A stretch of DNA of 64,000 nt from Amycolatopsis sp. NBC_01480. GTDB taxonomy: Bacteria > Actinomycetota > Actinomycetes > Mycobacteriales > Pseudonocardiaceae. A model generated the notes under the pieces. That model made no database searches and had not been told where the DNA came from. It saw only the letters and a program-made list of their open reading frames with translations. Below, piece by piece: positions 53,321 through 61,244 of this stretch. How positions within the stretch are numbered: the first letter of the stretch is position 1; each line of letters opens with the position of its first letter. The position numbers and the translations under genes were made by a program. The stretch spans positions 8,556,001-8,620,000 of the forward strand of contig NZ_CP109442.1 in the NCBI RefSeq assembly GCF_036227205.1, given 5' to 3'.

Positions 53321-54081
53321 CAGGGGGTACTCCGATCGAAAGTCAGGGGGAAGAGTTCGGCGCCGGCCGCGGTGACCCGCACGGCGTGCCGGTCCGGGAC
53401 CGCCGTCCAGCCCGGGTCCGGGTCACACGGCTCGGACGCCAGCACGACCCCGCCGAGGGTGCGGAGCATCGACAGCGCGTGGGTCCACGTGGTCGCGACG
53501 AGCGTCTCGCCGTCGGTGAGCAGGAAGTTCAACCGTGAGCCCGGCGCAGCCGCTTCGACCTCGCCGACGAGCGCGGTCACCGCGGCCAGCGGGTCCTGCC
53601 CCGCGCGCAGCCGCTCGCGCAGCAACGCCCACAGCAGGGCCGAGTCCGTCGGCGCCTCCAGGGTGAGCAGCTCGGTGACGTCGAGCCCCGCGGCGAGCCC
53701 GGCCATCGAGCCGGGCCAGCCGCGGACGACGCCGTTGTGGCTGAACAGCCAGCGGCCCGAGACGAACGGCGCGGCGGCCGCCTCGGTGACCGGCATCCCG
53801 GTGGTGCCGTTGCGGGCCGCGGCGACAAACGCCGTGGTCCGCGTCGCGGCGGCCAGCGCGGGCAGCGCCTGATCCGTCCACAATGGACCTTGACGCCGAT
53901 AACGCAGCGGCGGCGCACCCGGTTCCGGGTACCAGCCGAGGCCGAAGCCGTCGGCGTTGACCGACCCACCGCCCCGCATGTCACGCGGGGCGTAGGACTG
54001 CACGAGCAGCGCGTGCGGGGCGGCGAACATCAGCTCGGCGGGCGACGTGGGCGCGCCGAGGTACGCGAGGTGCCGGCACAT
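53320..54081 (-). CDS. egtC: Gamma-glutamyl hercynylcysteine sulfoxide hydrolase EgtC
   Basis: Removes glutamate from gamma-glutamyl-hercynylcysteine sulfoxide. The 253-residue protein is a class II glutamine amidotransferase-like hydrolase that begins MCRHLAYLG; cysteine 2 becomes the N-terminal nucleophile after Met removal. Conserved motifs are NADGFGLGWYP, RNGTTGMPVTEA and FSHNGVVRGWP. It lies 5 bases after egtB and overlaps egtD by one base. Confidence 0.95.
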   Translation of the reverse strand: MCRHLAYLGAPTSPAELMFAAPHALLVQSYAPRDMRGGGSVNADGFGLGWYPEPGAPPLRYRRQGPLWTDQALPALAAATRTTAFVAAARNGTTGMPVTEAAAAPFVSGRWLFSHNGVVRGWPGSMAGLAAGLDVTELLTLEAPTDSALLWALLRERLRAGQDPLAAVTALVGEVEAAAPGSRLNFLLTDGETLVATTWTHALSMLRTLGGVVLASEPCDPDPGWTAVPDRHAVRVTAAGAELFPLTFDRSTP

Positions 54082-54086
54082 GCCGC

Positions 54087-55436
54087 CTAGACCACCTCGC
54101 CGGGACGGGGGTCGCGGGCGCAGCGGAAGCCGGCGAAGATCTGCCGCCGGATCGGGTAGTCCCAGTTGCGGAACGTGCCCCGGATCGCCGCGGAGTCGGT
54201 GCCGAACGAGCCGCCGCGCAGCACCTTGTACTCCGGCCCGAAGAACACCTCCGAGTACTCCCGGTACGGGAATGCCGAGAAGCCCGGGTAGCCGTAGAAG
54301 CTCGTGCTCGTCCACTCCCAGACGTCGCCGATCAGCTGGTGCACCCCCAGCGGCGACGCGCCGGCCGGGTACGCGCCCGCCGCGGCCGGGCGCAGGTGGC
54401 GCTGGCCGAGGTTGGCGTGCTCGGCTGTCGGCTCCTCGTCGCCCCACGGGAACCGGCGGGACCGGCCGGACACCGGGTCGTGCCGGGCCGCCTTCTCCCA
54501 TTCGGGCTCGGTGGGCAGCCGCTTGCCCGCCCACCGCGCGTACGCCTCGGCCTCGTGGAACGACACGTGCACCACCGGCTCGCCGGACGGCACCGGCTCG
54601 TGCACCCCGAACCGGGTCCGCCACCAGCCACTGGGTTCGCGGCGCCAGAACCGCGGCGCGGTGATGGCGTGGTCGTTCAGGTACGCCCAGCCTTCTTCGC
54701 TCCAGAACCGCGGGTCCCGATAGCCGCCGGACTCGAGGAAGTCGACGTACGCGCCACAGGTGACCGCCGCGGTGTCGAGGACAAACGCCGGCACGTCGAC
54801 CTCGTGCGCCGGGCGCTCGTTGTCCAGCGCCCACGGCTCGGCCGTGGTGCCCATGGTGAAGCGGCCGCCGGGGATCAGCACCTCGGCGGGCAGCCGGGCC
54901 GCGGGCGGGCGCGGCGGCTCCGGCGCCTGCAGCACCGGCTCGCCCTGGCGCAGCTGGTGGGTGGCCAGCATGGTCTCGTCGTGCTGTTGCTCGTGCTGGG
55001 TGATCATGCCGAAGGCGAACGCGCTTTCGGTGAGCCGGCTGCCTTCCAGCGGCGCCTTCTCCAGCACGTCGAACGCCTTCTCGCGGACCTCCCGCACATA
55101 CGCGCGGGCCTCGGCCGGGCCGAGCAGCGGAAGGGACGGCCGGTCGGCGCGCGCGTGCTGGAACGCGTCGTACAGGTCGTCGATGTCCGGGCGCAGCGGC
55201 TCGCGGCCGCCGACGTCGCGGACCAGCCATAATTCCTCTTGGCTGCCGATGTGCGCGAGGTCCCAGACCAGCGGCGACATCAGCTTCGAGTGCTGCCGCA
55301 CCAGGTCTTCGTCGTCGACCGCGTCGGTGAGGGCGATGCTGCGGGCCCGGGCCCGGGTGAGGGCTTCGGCCGCGTGCGCCCGCAGGTTCTGCGGGCTCAG
55401 TTCGAGCAGCGGGTTGTGCTCCGGGGTGACACTCAT
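54087..55436 (-). CDS. egtB: Hercynine oxygenase EgtB
   Basis: Non-heme iron enzyme that forms the C-S bond between hercynine and gamma-glutamylcysteine with O2. The 449-residue protein has an N-terminal DinB-like domain with the iron ligands H62 and the HxxxHxE motif in ITQHEQQHDET, and a C-terminal formylglycine-generating-like domain (GRFTMGTTAEPWALDNERP, GDVWEWTSTSF, VLRGGSFGTD, FRCARD). Codon 69 is TTA (55230-55232). The ATG at 55436 lies 2 bases after egtA; the longer open frame runs through egtA and is not coding. Confidence 0.96.
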   Translation of the reverse strand: MSVTPEHNPLLELSPQNLRAHAAEALTRARARSIALTDAVDDEDLVRQHSKLMSPLVWDLAHIGSQEELWLVRDVGGREPLRPDIDDLYDAFQHARADRPSLPLLGPAEARAYVREVREKAFDVLEKAPLEGSRLTESAFAFGMITQHEQQHDETMLATHQLRQGEPVLQAPEPPRPPAARLPAEVLIPGGRFTMGTTAEPWALDNERPAHEVDVPAFVLDTAAVTCGAYVDFLESGGYRDPRFWSEEGWAYLNDHAITAPRFWRREPSGWWRTRFGVHEPVPSGEPVVHVSFHEAEAYARWAGKRLPTEPEWEKAARHDPVSGRSRRFPWGDEEPTAEHANLGQRHLRPAAAGAYPAGASPLGVHQLIGDVWEWTSTSFYGYPGFSAFPYREYSEVFFGPEYKVLRGGSFGTDSAAIRGTFRNWDYPIRRQIFAGFRCARDPRPGEVV

Positions 55437-55438
55437 GG

Positions 55439-56695
55439 TTACTGACTCCTGGATCCGTTCACGCGTGCGCGCACGCTCCCGGTGATCTCCGTGATGGTCT
55501 CGGCGGGCAGGCCGGTGGTGCCGAGCTCGGCGATCCCGAGCTCGGCCAGCTCCCGCGCGACGGCGGCGAGGCCGGCGTCGGCCAGCCCCAGCCGGGCCGC
55601 GTCGGCCCAGCGCCCCGCCACCGGCGCGCACAGCTGCCGGACCCGGTCCACTGTGGACGGACGGGCGAGCAGGGCCGTGACGAGCGCGACGGGGGGCAGC
55701 CACTCGCCGGGCGGCTGGGCGTCGAGGTACCGGATCTCCAGGTACCCGTGCGGCCGCACCGGCGTGAACATCGTGGTGAGGTGGTAGTCGAGGTCCTCGG
55801 TCGTCGGACGGCGGAGCATGCCGGCCGCGCCGCGGCCGCCGATCCAGTCCGCGAAGGTGAGGCCCTCGGGCGCGTCCCACGGCCGTTCGCCGCGGGGCAG
55901 CACCATCAGCGGGGTGTCCATCATCCGCCGCGCCCACTCCGCCGCCGGGTCTGGCCCCAGCTCGGCCGAGACGGTGCGCACCGGCTCGGTTTCGAGCACG
56001 GCGAGCCAGCGCGCGGACGCGAGGCCGGTTTGCCGGCCGGCGTGCACGGCGGAATTGGCGAACAGGGCGAGCAGCGGCGGGCCCATCTCGTGGGCCGCCG
56101 CCCAGCGGGCCGCGTACTGGTCGGCCTCACCGGCGTCGACGCAGATCTGCAGGCCCGCGGTGCTGCACATCATGGTGATGCCGCCCTCGCCCAGCGGCGC
56201 GAACCGCCGCTCCATCGCCGCGTACCGCGGGGTGCGCAGCGCCCTCCGCGGCGCCCGGTGGGCGTCGATCGCCGACTCGCCGAGCACGAGGCCGTGCCGG
56301 GCGAGGAGGGTGACGAGGTAGTCGAGGTCGGCCGAGACGACTGCGTGCAGCTCGCGCAGCGAGGCCTGGGGAAGGGCGGAGATCTCCACCTGGCAGCCGG
56401 GCTCGAGGCTCAGGGGCGAACCGGCCGGGAGCGGGGCCGCGGGACTGTCGGGGCGCAATGTCCGCGGGGTGTGCGGGCCGAGCGCCGTGGCCAGGAGGTC
56501 GGGGTCAAGGGGGCGGGCCGGGTCGCCGGTGTGGTGCACCGTGAACTCCAGCTCCACGCCGAGCAGTCTCGGTGGGCCGTGTTTGAAACACACCGAGGCG
56601 ACGTACGCCTCCCCCGCCGCGCGGTCGGAAAGGACCCGCGCGGTCAGGTTCGACGCACTCCCGGATTTCTCCGGAAAATCGTGCACCGTAGTCAT
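55439..56695 (-). CDS. egtA: Glutamate-cysteine ligase EgtA
   Basis: Makes gamma-glutamylcysteine for the EgtB reaction. The 418-residue protein is a GCS2-type ligase: GVELEFTVHH near residue 46, SLEPGCQVEISALP, TMMCSTAGLQICVDAG, HGYLEIRYLDAQP. The ATG at 56695 leaves a normal N-terminus. It starts the egtABCD operon; egtB follows after 2 bases. In this mycothiol-producing bacterium it supplies ergothioneine, not glutathione, since no glutathione synthetase is seen. Confidence 0.94.
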   Translation of the reverse strand: MTTVHDFPEKSGSASNLTARVLSDRAAGEAYVASVCFKHGPPRLLGVELEFTVHHTGDPARPLDPDLLATALGPHTPRTLRPDSPAAPLPAGSPLSLEPGCQVEISALPQASLRELHAVVSADLDYLVTLLARHGLVLGESAIDAHRAPRRALRTPRYAAMERRFAPLGEGGITMMCSTAGLQICVDAGEADQYAARWAAAHEMGPPLLALFANSAVHAGRQTGLASARWLAVLETEPVRTVSAELGPDPAAEWARRMMDTPLMVLPRGERPWDAPEGLTFADWIGGRGAAGMLRRPTTEDLDYHLTTMFTPVRPHGYLEIRYLDAQPPGEWLPPVALVTALLARPSTVDRVRQLCAPVAGRWADAARLGLADAGLAAVARELAELGIAELGTTGLPAETITEITGSVRARVNGSRSQ

Positions 56696-56885
56696 CGATC
56701 GCCGTCCACTGAATCGTCCTAGGTGAAGGGGTCCGCGGGGTGGGACCACCTGTCTTCGGACGCTACACGGGGGGTCCGACAAAAACAGCGGCACAACGTC
56801 GCGAGCGAGATCCATAAGCAGCTCGTAAGGTGCTGTGAGCAGGCAGTTCATCCCGATCGCCGGCACCGCTGCGCCAACCGGATGA

Positions 56886-57812
56886 TCAGGGCAGCGCGGG
56901 TTCGGTGCCCAGTCCCAGCTCCGCCGCGGCGGCCTGCACCGCACCGATCACGAGGTGCAGGGACGGCCGCCGGATCTCGGTCCGGCGGTAGGCGATCGAG
57001 ACCGTCCGCAGCAGTGGCGTCGTCAGCGTCACGACGTCTATCCCGGGCGGGCGCAGCAGGCGCAGGCCGAGGTCCGAGACGAGCGTGACGCCCAGCCCGG
57101 CGCCGACCATCGCCATCGCCGTCGACTGCTCCTCCACCTCGTGGTTGATCTTGGGCGAGAACCCGTGCCGGTGGCACGCCATCCGCATCGCGCGGCCGAA
57201 GTGCGACTTCGGGCTGGCCAGGATCCACGGGTGCTCGGCCAGCTCGTCCAGCGACGCCGTCCCGGCCGGCACCGCGCCCGCGGGAACCGCCGCGTGCAGC
57301 CGTTCCACGGCCACCACCGCGCGCTCGAGGCCGGCGTCCCACTGCATCGGGGCGTCGGAGTAGTCGATCACGAACGACAGGTCCAGCGTGCCGTCGCGGA
57401 CCGCCTCGGCGGTGTCCTCGGGGGCCAGCTCGCGGGTGCGGACCTGGATGCCCGGGTAGTCGGTGGCGAGTGCGGTCAGCGCCGTGGGCAGCAGCCCGGA
57501 GGCCACCGACGCCCACACCCCGGCCGTCAGCCGGACGGACAGCGCGCCCTGCGCCTCTTCCAACGCGAGCGTCGCGCGCTCGACCGACCCCAGGATCTCC
57601 TCGGCGTGCTCGGTGAGCAGCACCCCCAGCTCGGTGAGCTGGACCCGGCGGCCGAGCCGTTCGAACAGCTTCGCGCCGACATCCCGTTCCAGCTGCGCAA
57701 GCTGCTGCGACACCGCCGAAGCGGTGTAGTGCAGGGACACCGCGGCCGCCGTCACCGTGCCCCGGCGGTGCAGCTCGCGGAGCATCCGCAAGCGGTGCAA
57801 CGAAAGCTCCAT
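56886..57812 (-). CDS. LysR-family regulator
   Basis: A 308-residue LysR protein. The N-terminal helix-turn-helix is ELHRRGTVTAAAVSLHYTASAVSQQLAQLERDVG near residues 13-46. Two substrate-binding lobes follow (GVWASVASGLLPTAL, then LRLTAG-type elements). It is divergent from an amino-acid dehydrogenase gene and 190 bases upstream of egtA on the same strand. LysR proteins usually control a divergent neighbour, so the dehydrogenase is the likely target; egtA control is possible. Confidence 0.9.
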   Translation of the reverse strand: MELSLHRLRMLRELHRRGTVTAAAVSLHYTASAVSQQLAQLERDVGAKLFERLGRRVQLTELGVLLTEHAEEILGSVERATLALEEAQGALSVRLTAGVWASVASGLLPTALTALATDYPGIQVRTRELAPEDTAEAVRDGTLDLSFVIDYSDAPMQWDAGLERAVVAVERLHAAVPAGAVPAGTASLDELAEHPWILASPKSHFGRAMRMACHRHGFSPKINHEVEEQSTAMAMVGAGLGVTLVSDLGLRLLRPPGIDVVTLTTPLLRTVSIAYRRTEIRRPSLHLVIGAVQAAAAELGLGTEPALP

Positions 57813-57933
57813 GCAGCAACCCTAAACAACTTCGTGCAGCTTCGTTAAATGGACGCGAAGGCACTTGCGCGCGCACGCTCGTGGAGTGGCGGCCGCGACG
57901 GGCCGCCCCGGACTCTTGGAGGTGAGTGGCCTG

Positions 57934-59133
57934 ATGATCTCGCAGAACGCTGAACCGCTGATGAGGCTCACGTGGACCGATCCCGTGACCGGCGCGCACG
58001 GTTACCTCGTGGTGCACACCCTGGTTTCCGGCATCGCCACCGGCGGCACGCGGATGCGGGCGGGCTGCACCATGGGCGAGGTCGAGGACCTGGCCCGTGG
58101 CATGGCGAACAAGACGGCCACGTTCAACCTCCCCGTCGGCGGCGCCAAGGGCGGCGTCGACTTCGACCCCAAGGACCCGCGCGCATTCGGCGTGCTCACC
58201 CGGTTCTGCGAGTTCCTGCGCCCGTGGCTGGATTCGCGCTGGGTGACCGCCGAAGACCTCGGCGTGCCGCAGCACCTGATCGACTCCGTCTTCGAGAAGC
58301 TCGGGCTGGAGCAGTCGTACCACGCCGCGATCGGCCGTTCGGCGGACCCGGCCCGCACCCTGCGCCGTGTCCAGGCCGGCCTCAACGCGCCGGTGCCCGG
58401 CGGGCTGCTGCTCGGCGACGTGATCGGCGGCTACGGCGTCGCGCAGGCCTGCCTCGGCGCGGCCAGCGCCTGGGGCTGGACGGCGCCGGAGACCACCGTC
58501 GCGATCCAGGGCATCGGCACCATGGGCGGCGGCGCCGCCTGGTACCTGCACGAGGCGGGTGTGAAGGTGGTCGCCGTCGCGGACGCCGCCGGCACGCTGT
58601 ACGACCCCGAAGGCCTCGACATCCCGGCGCTGCTCGAACTGCGCGACCGCTTCGGCGAAGTCGACCGCTCGGAGCTCCCCGAGAATGTGCGTCTGCTGCC
58701 GCGCGACGCCGTGGTCTCCACCGAATGCGACATCCTGGTGCCGGCCGCGATCTCGTACGCGCTGCGCGTGGACAACGAAAACCTGGTGAAGGCCAAGGTC
58801 GTCGTCGAAGCGGCGAACGCGGCCACGACGCCGGAGGCCGAGGCCTCGCTTTCCGCGCGCGGGGTCGCGGTGATCCCGGACTTCGTCGCGAACGCGGGCG
58901 CGGCGGCGTGGGCCTGGTGGCTGCTGCTCGGCGAGGTGGGCGCCGACCCGGCCGACTCGTTCCTGCGGCTGCGCACCGAAATGCAGTCGAAGGTCGCGCT
59001 GCTGCTGGCCGAGTGGCACCTGGACCGGGTTCCGCCGCGCGTCACCGGGCTGCGGCTGGCCGAGACGACGCGGGCGGCGCGGGCCGAGGAAGCGATGGCG
59101 GAAGAGGGCGCGCCGGCGCTGCTCATCCCCTGA
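57934..59133 (+). CDS. Glu/Leu/Phe/Val dehydrogenase family protein
   Basis: A 399-residue NAD(P)-dependent oxidative deaminase. The N-terminal dimerisation domain has the catalytic lysine region in PVGGAKGGVDFDPKD and ARGMANKTATFNLP. The Rossmann domain has TVAIQGIGTMGGGAAWYLHE, then PAAISYALRVDNENL and VVEAANAATTPEA. Leucine, valine, phenylalanine or glutamate could be substrates. The ATG at 57934 follows GGAGGTGAG; a GTG 12 bases earlier would be too near that site. Probably controlled by the divergent LysR protein. Confidence 0.9.
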   Translation: MISQNAEPLMRLTWTDPVTGAHGYLVVHTLVSGIATGGTRMRAGCTMGEVEDLARGMANKTATFNLPVGGAKGGVDFDPKDPRAFGVLTRFCEFLRPWLDSRWVTAEDLGVPQHLIDSVFEKLGLEQSYHAAIGRSADPARTLRRVQAGLNAPVPGGLLLGDVIGGYGVAQACLGAASAWGWTAPETTVAIQGIGTMGGGAAWYLHEAGVKVVAVADAAGTLYDPEGLDIPALLELRDRFGEVDRSELPENVRLLPRDAVVSTECDILVPAAISYALRVDNENLVKAKVVVEAANAATTPEAEASLSARGVAVIPDFVANAGAAAWAWWLLLGEVGADPADSFLRLRTEMQSKVALLLAEWHLDRVPPRVTGLRLAETTRAARAEEAMAEEGAPALLIP

Positions 59134-59144
59134 CCGGCTCTCCG

Positions 59145-59201
59145 ACGCAGCGGATGACGCTTTCCCCTCGCTCAGCGAAGCGGAAGCGTCATCCGCTGCG
59201 T
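59145..59201. repeat. Intergenic hairpin repeat, family A, copy 2
   Basis: An imperfect stem joins 59145-59164 and 59182-59201 (20 pairs, one G-T; core arm GCAGCGGATGACGCTTTC) around a 17-base loop similar to that of copy 1 at 12769-12823. It lies between the convergent dehydrogenase and prolyl aminopeptidase genes. Confidence 0.88.
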
Positions 59202-59203
59202 TT

Positions 59204-60163
59204 TCAGCAGCCCGGACCGGCCGCGAACCGGTCGGTCGCCCCGACCAGCACGTTCTGCATCGCCTCGGTGGACGTGGTGTGCCCGGTGCCGCCGACCAGC
59301 ACCAGTTCGGCGTCCGGGTACGCCCGCTCCAGCAGCCACGGCGTGCCAGTGAGGCTGCTGAGATCGAGCTGCCCCTGGGCCAGCACGGCGGGAATTCCGG
59401 CGAGCTTCGCGGCGTCGCGCAGGACCGCGCCGTCCTCCAGGAAGCAGCCGTTCGAGAAGTAGTGCGTGACCAGTCGCGCGAAAGCGAGCCGGTACACCGG
59501 GTCGTCGAACCGGGGCGACGGCAGCACCCCGGGCTGCATCGCCTCCTCCCAGTCGCACCAGGCGCGCGCGGCGCGGTCGTGGACGGCGGGGTCGGGGTCC
59601 ATCAGCAGGCGGTGGTAGGCCGCCGCCAGGTCGCCGTCCCGCTCGGCTTCCGGGAGCAGTTCGCGGAACCGCGCGAACTCGGCCGGGAACATCCCGCCGA
59701 GCCCGCCGGCGAGCAGGGCGATCTCCAGGTGCCGGTCGGTGGCCAGGCCCATCAGGACCAGTTCGGTGACACGCTCGGGATACCGCACCGCGTACGTCAG
59801 CGACAGAACCGAGCCCCACGAGCCGCCGAACAGCTGCCACCGTTCGATGCCGAGCGTGGTGCGCAACAGTTCCATGTCGGCCAGCAGGTGCCCGGCAGTA
59901 TTGGCCGAGAGGTCCGTGACGGGCTCGCCGGCGTGGGGTGTGCTGCGCCCGCAGCCGCGCTGGTCGAACAGGACCACGCGGTACCGGTCGGGGTCGAAGT
60001 AGCGGCGCAGGCCCGTCGAGCAGCCGGAGCCGGGTCCGCCGTGGACGACCAGCGCGGGCTTGCCCGCCGGGTTGCCGCAGAGCTCCCAGTAGACGGAGTG
60101 GCCGTCGCCGACGTCGAGTTTTCCGTGGTCGTACGGTTCGATCTCGGGATAGAGGCCGGGCAC
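59204..60163 (-). CDS. pip: Prolyl aminopeptidase (proline iminopeptidase)
   Basis: A 319-residue serine peptidase that releases N-terminal proline. Features are the oxyanion segment VVHGGPGSGCS, DQRGCGRSTPH, the nucleophile in LFGGSWGSVLSL, the aspartate in GQLDLSS and the histidine in VGGTGHTTS. Length is near that of the bacterial family. No signal peptide is present, so it is cytoplasmic. It starts at a GTG. An inverted repeat 20 bases upstream probably binds a repressor. Confidence 0.93.
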   Translation of the reverse strand: MPGLYPEIEPYDHGKLDVGDGHSVYWELCGNPAGKPALVVHGGPGSGCSTGLRRYFDPDRYRVVLFDQRGCGRSTPHAGEPVTDLSANTAGHLLADMELLRTTLGIERWQLFGGSWGSVLSLTYAVRYPERVTELVLMGLATDRHLEIALLAGGLGGMFPAEFARFRELLPEAERDGDLAAAYHRLLMDPDPAVHDRAARAWCDWEEAMQPGVLPSPRFDDPVYRLAFARLVTHYFSNGCFLEDGAVLRDAAKLAGIPAVLAQGQLDLSSLTGTPWLLERAYPDAELVLVGGTGHTTSTEAMQNVLVGATDRFAAGPGC

Positions 60164-60183
60164 GGGCGAGTCCTTCCGTCGAG

Positions 60184-60217
60184 TTATGACAGCGCCGTTA
60201 TATTAGCGCTGTTATAA
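60184..60217. promoter_or_regulatory. Operator-like inverted repeat upstream of pip
   Basis: TTATGACAGCGC (60184-60195) and GCGCTGTTATAA (60206-60217) are complementary at 11 of 12 positions with a 10-base AT-rich centre. The site overlaps the likely -10 region of pip. A TetR-like repressor site is probable but no regulator gene is adjacent. Confidence 0.55.
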
Positions 60218-60247
60218 CCCGGCGGGGCTACTGGTTTTCCGTGCCGC

Positions 60248-60457
60248 TCAGCTGCCCTCTTGGCGGGTCACCAGATCGGCCAGCCGGTCCAGGCCGTCGG
60301 CGGCTTCACGCAGCTCCCCCGCAGCCTCGGCGACGCCACTGAAATCGCCACTGCGCTGCGCCTCGGCGAGCTGCACGGCGACCTTGTTGACTTCGAAGAT
60401 CGACAGGTTGAGCAGGGCGGCGGGCTGGGCACTCTCGGCGGCTTCCACGACGAGCAC
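60248..60457 (-). CDS. Small hypothetical protein
   Basis: A 69-residue, acidic, alanine-rich helical protein starting at a GTG. I do not recognise it. Heptad-like spacing (LAEAQRSGDF, LREAADGLDRLADLV) suggests a helical hairpin or coiled coil. It follows the EspG-like gene by 31 bases on the same strand and may be the last gene of that operon. No cysteine, signal or membrane segment is present. Confidence 0.5.
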   Translation of the reverse strand: MLVVEAAESAQPAALLNLSIFEVNKVAVQLAEAQRSGDFSGVAEAAGELREAADGLDRLADLVTRQEGS

Positions 60458-60488
60458 TCTATCCGTTTCCGCGGCGGGCGCAGGCTGC

Positions 60489-61241
60489 TCAGCCGGCCAG
60501 TCCGGCGGCCAGCTCCCGCAGCGCGCGGCACAGCTCGGCCGGGCCGGCGGGGCCGAGGTGGATCACCGCGTCCGCGCCCTCGCCGACGGTGTAGCTCAGG
60601 TAGCGGCCCCAGTCCGTGTCGGCGTAGTGCAGGGGCTCCTCCAGGCAGACGTACCGGCCGAGCTCGTCGCGACGGCCGGCGTACAGCTCGCCGCTGCCGT
60701 GGACCGGCCGCTGCACGAGGCTGACGACGTCGGCCAGCGCCGGGTCCAGCGGGTACGCGTCCTCCCCGCGGCGGGCGGCGTCGTCGAGGTCGGAAACCCT
60801 TACCGTGCGCGGGTTCCCGCCGCCGGCGACCACGGCGGGCAGCTGCTCGACGAGGGTCTCCACCAGCCGTTGCCGGTCGATCTCCTGGACGCCGACCTGC
60901 TCGCCGTCGGACACCGCGAGCACCGCCTGCAGGCCACTCGCCGCAGCCAGGACGCCGTACGTGGTGTCGCCGACGCCCACCCAGCCGTAGTACTCCAGCG
61001 ACGGTTTCACCAGCAACGGCAGCCAGTCCAGGAAGTCGACGGTGGCGCGGCCGCGGCCGTCGACGAGCCCGGCCACCGCCAGCGCGTCGTCGACCCGCTT
61101 GGCCGCCTCGTCGTGCTCGGTGTCGGAGAACCAGACCGGCTCCGGGCGCAGGGTCACGTGCAGCCGCCCGACCTGCTCACGCTCGGCGAGCGCCGCCAGC
61201 GCCTCGATCGGAACGTCGACCCGTCCCGCCACCGCGGTCAC
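60489..61241 (-). CDS. EspG-family type VII secretion chaperone
   Basis: A 250-residue cytoplasmic protein resembling the ESX secretion-associated protein EspG. Recognisable features are the start VPIEALAALAEREQVGRLHVTLRPEPVW, the central mixed alpha/beta region and the terminal helical ELCRALRELAAGLAG. EspG chaperones bind the tip of PPE proteins before export. The PPE-like gene lies immediately upstream, separated by 3 bases, which supports this role. No core ESX genes (eccA-E, mycP) are nearby. Confidence 0.75.
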   Translation of the reverse strand: MTAVAGRVDVPIEALAALAEREQVGRLHVTLRPEPVWFSDTEHDEAAKRVDDALAVAGLVDGRGRATVDFLDWLPLLVKPSLEYYGWVGVGDTTYGVLAAASGLQAVLAVSDGEQVGVQEIDRQRLVETLVEQLPAVVAGGGNPRTVRVSDLDDAARRGEDAYPLDPALADVVSLVQRPVHGSGELYAGRRDELGRYVCLEEPLHYADTDWGRYLSYTVGEGADAVIHLGPAGPAELCRALRELAAGLAG

Positions 61242-61244
61242 CGC

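Noticed and set aside
55437..55937. Longer N-terminus for EgtB
   Set aside because: The extra codons overlap egtA and read as low-complexity Arg/Pro/Ala. The ATG at 55436 starts the conserved EgtB sequence.
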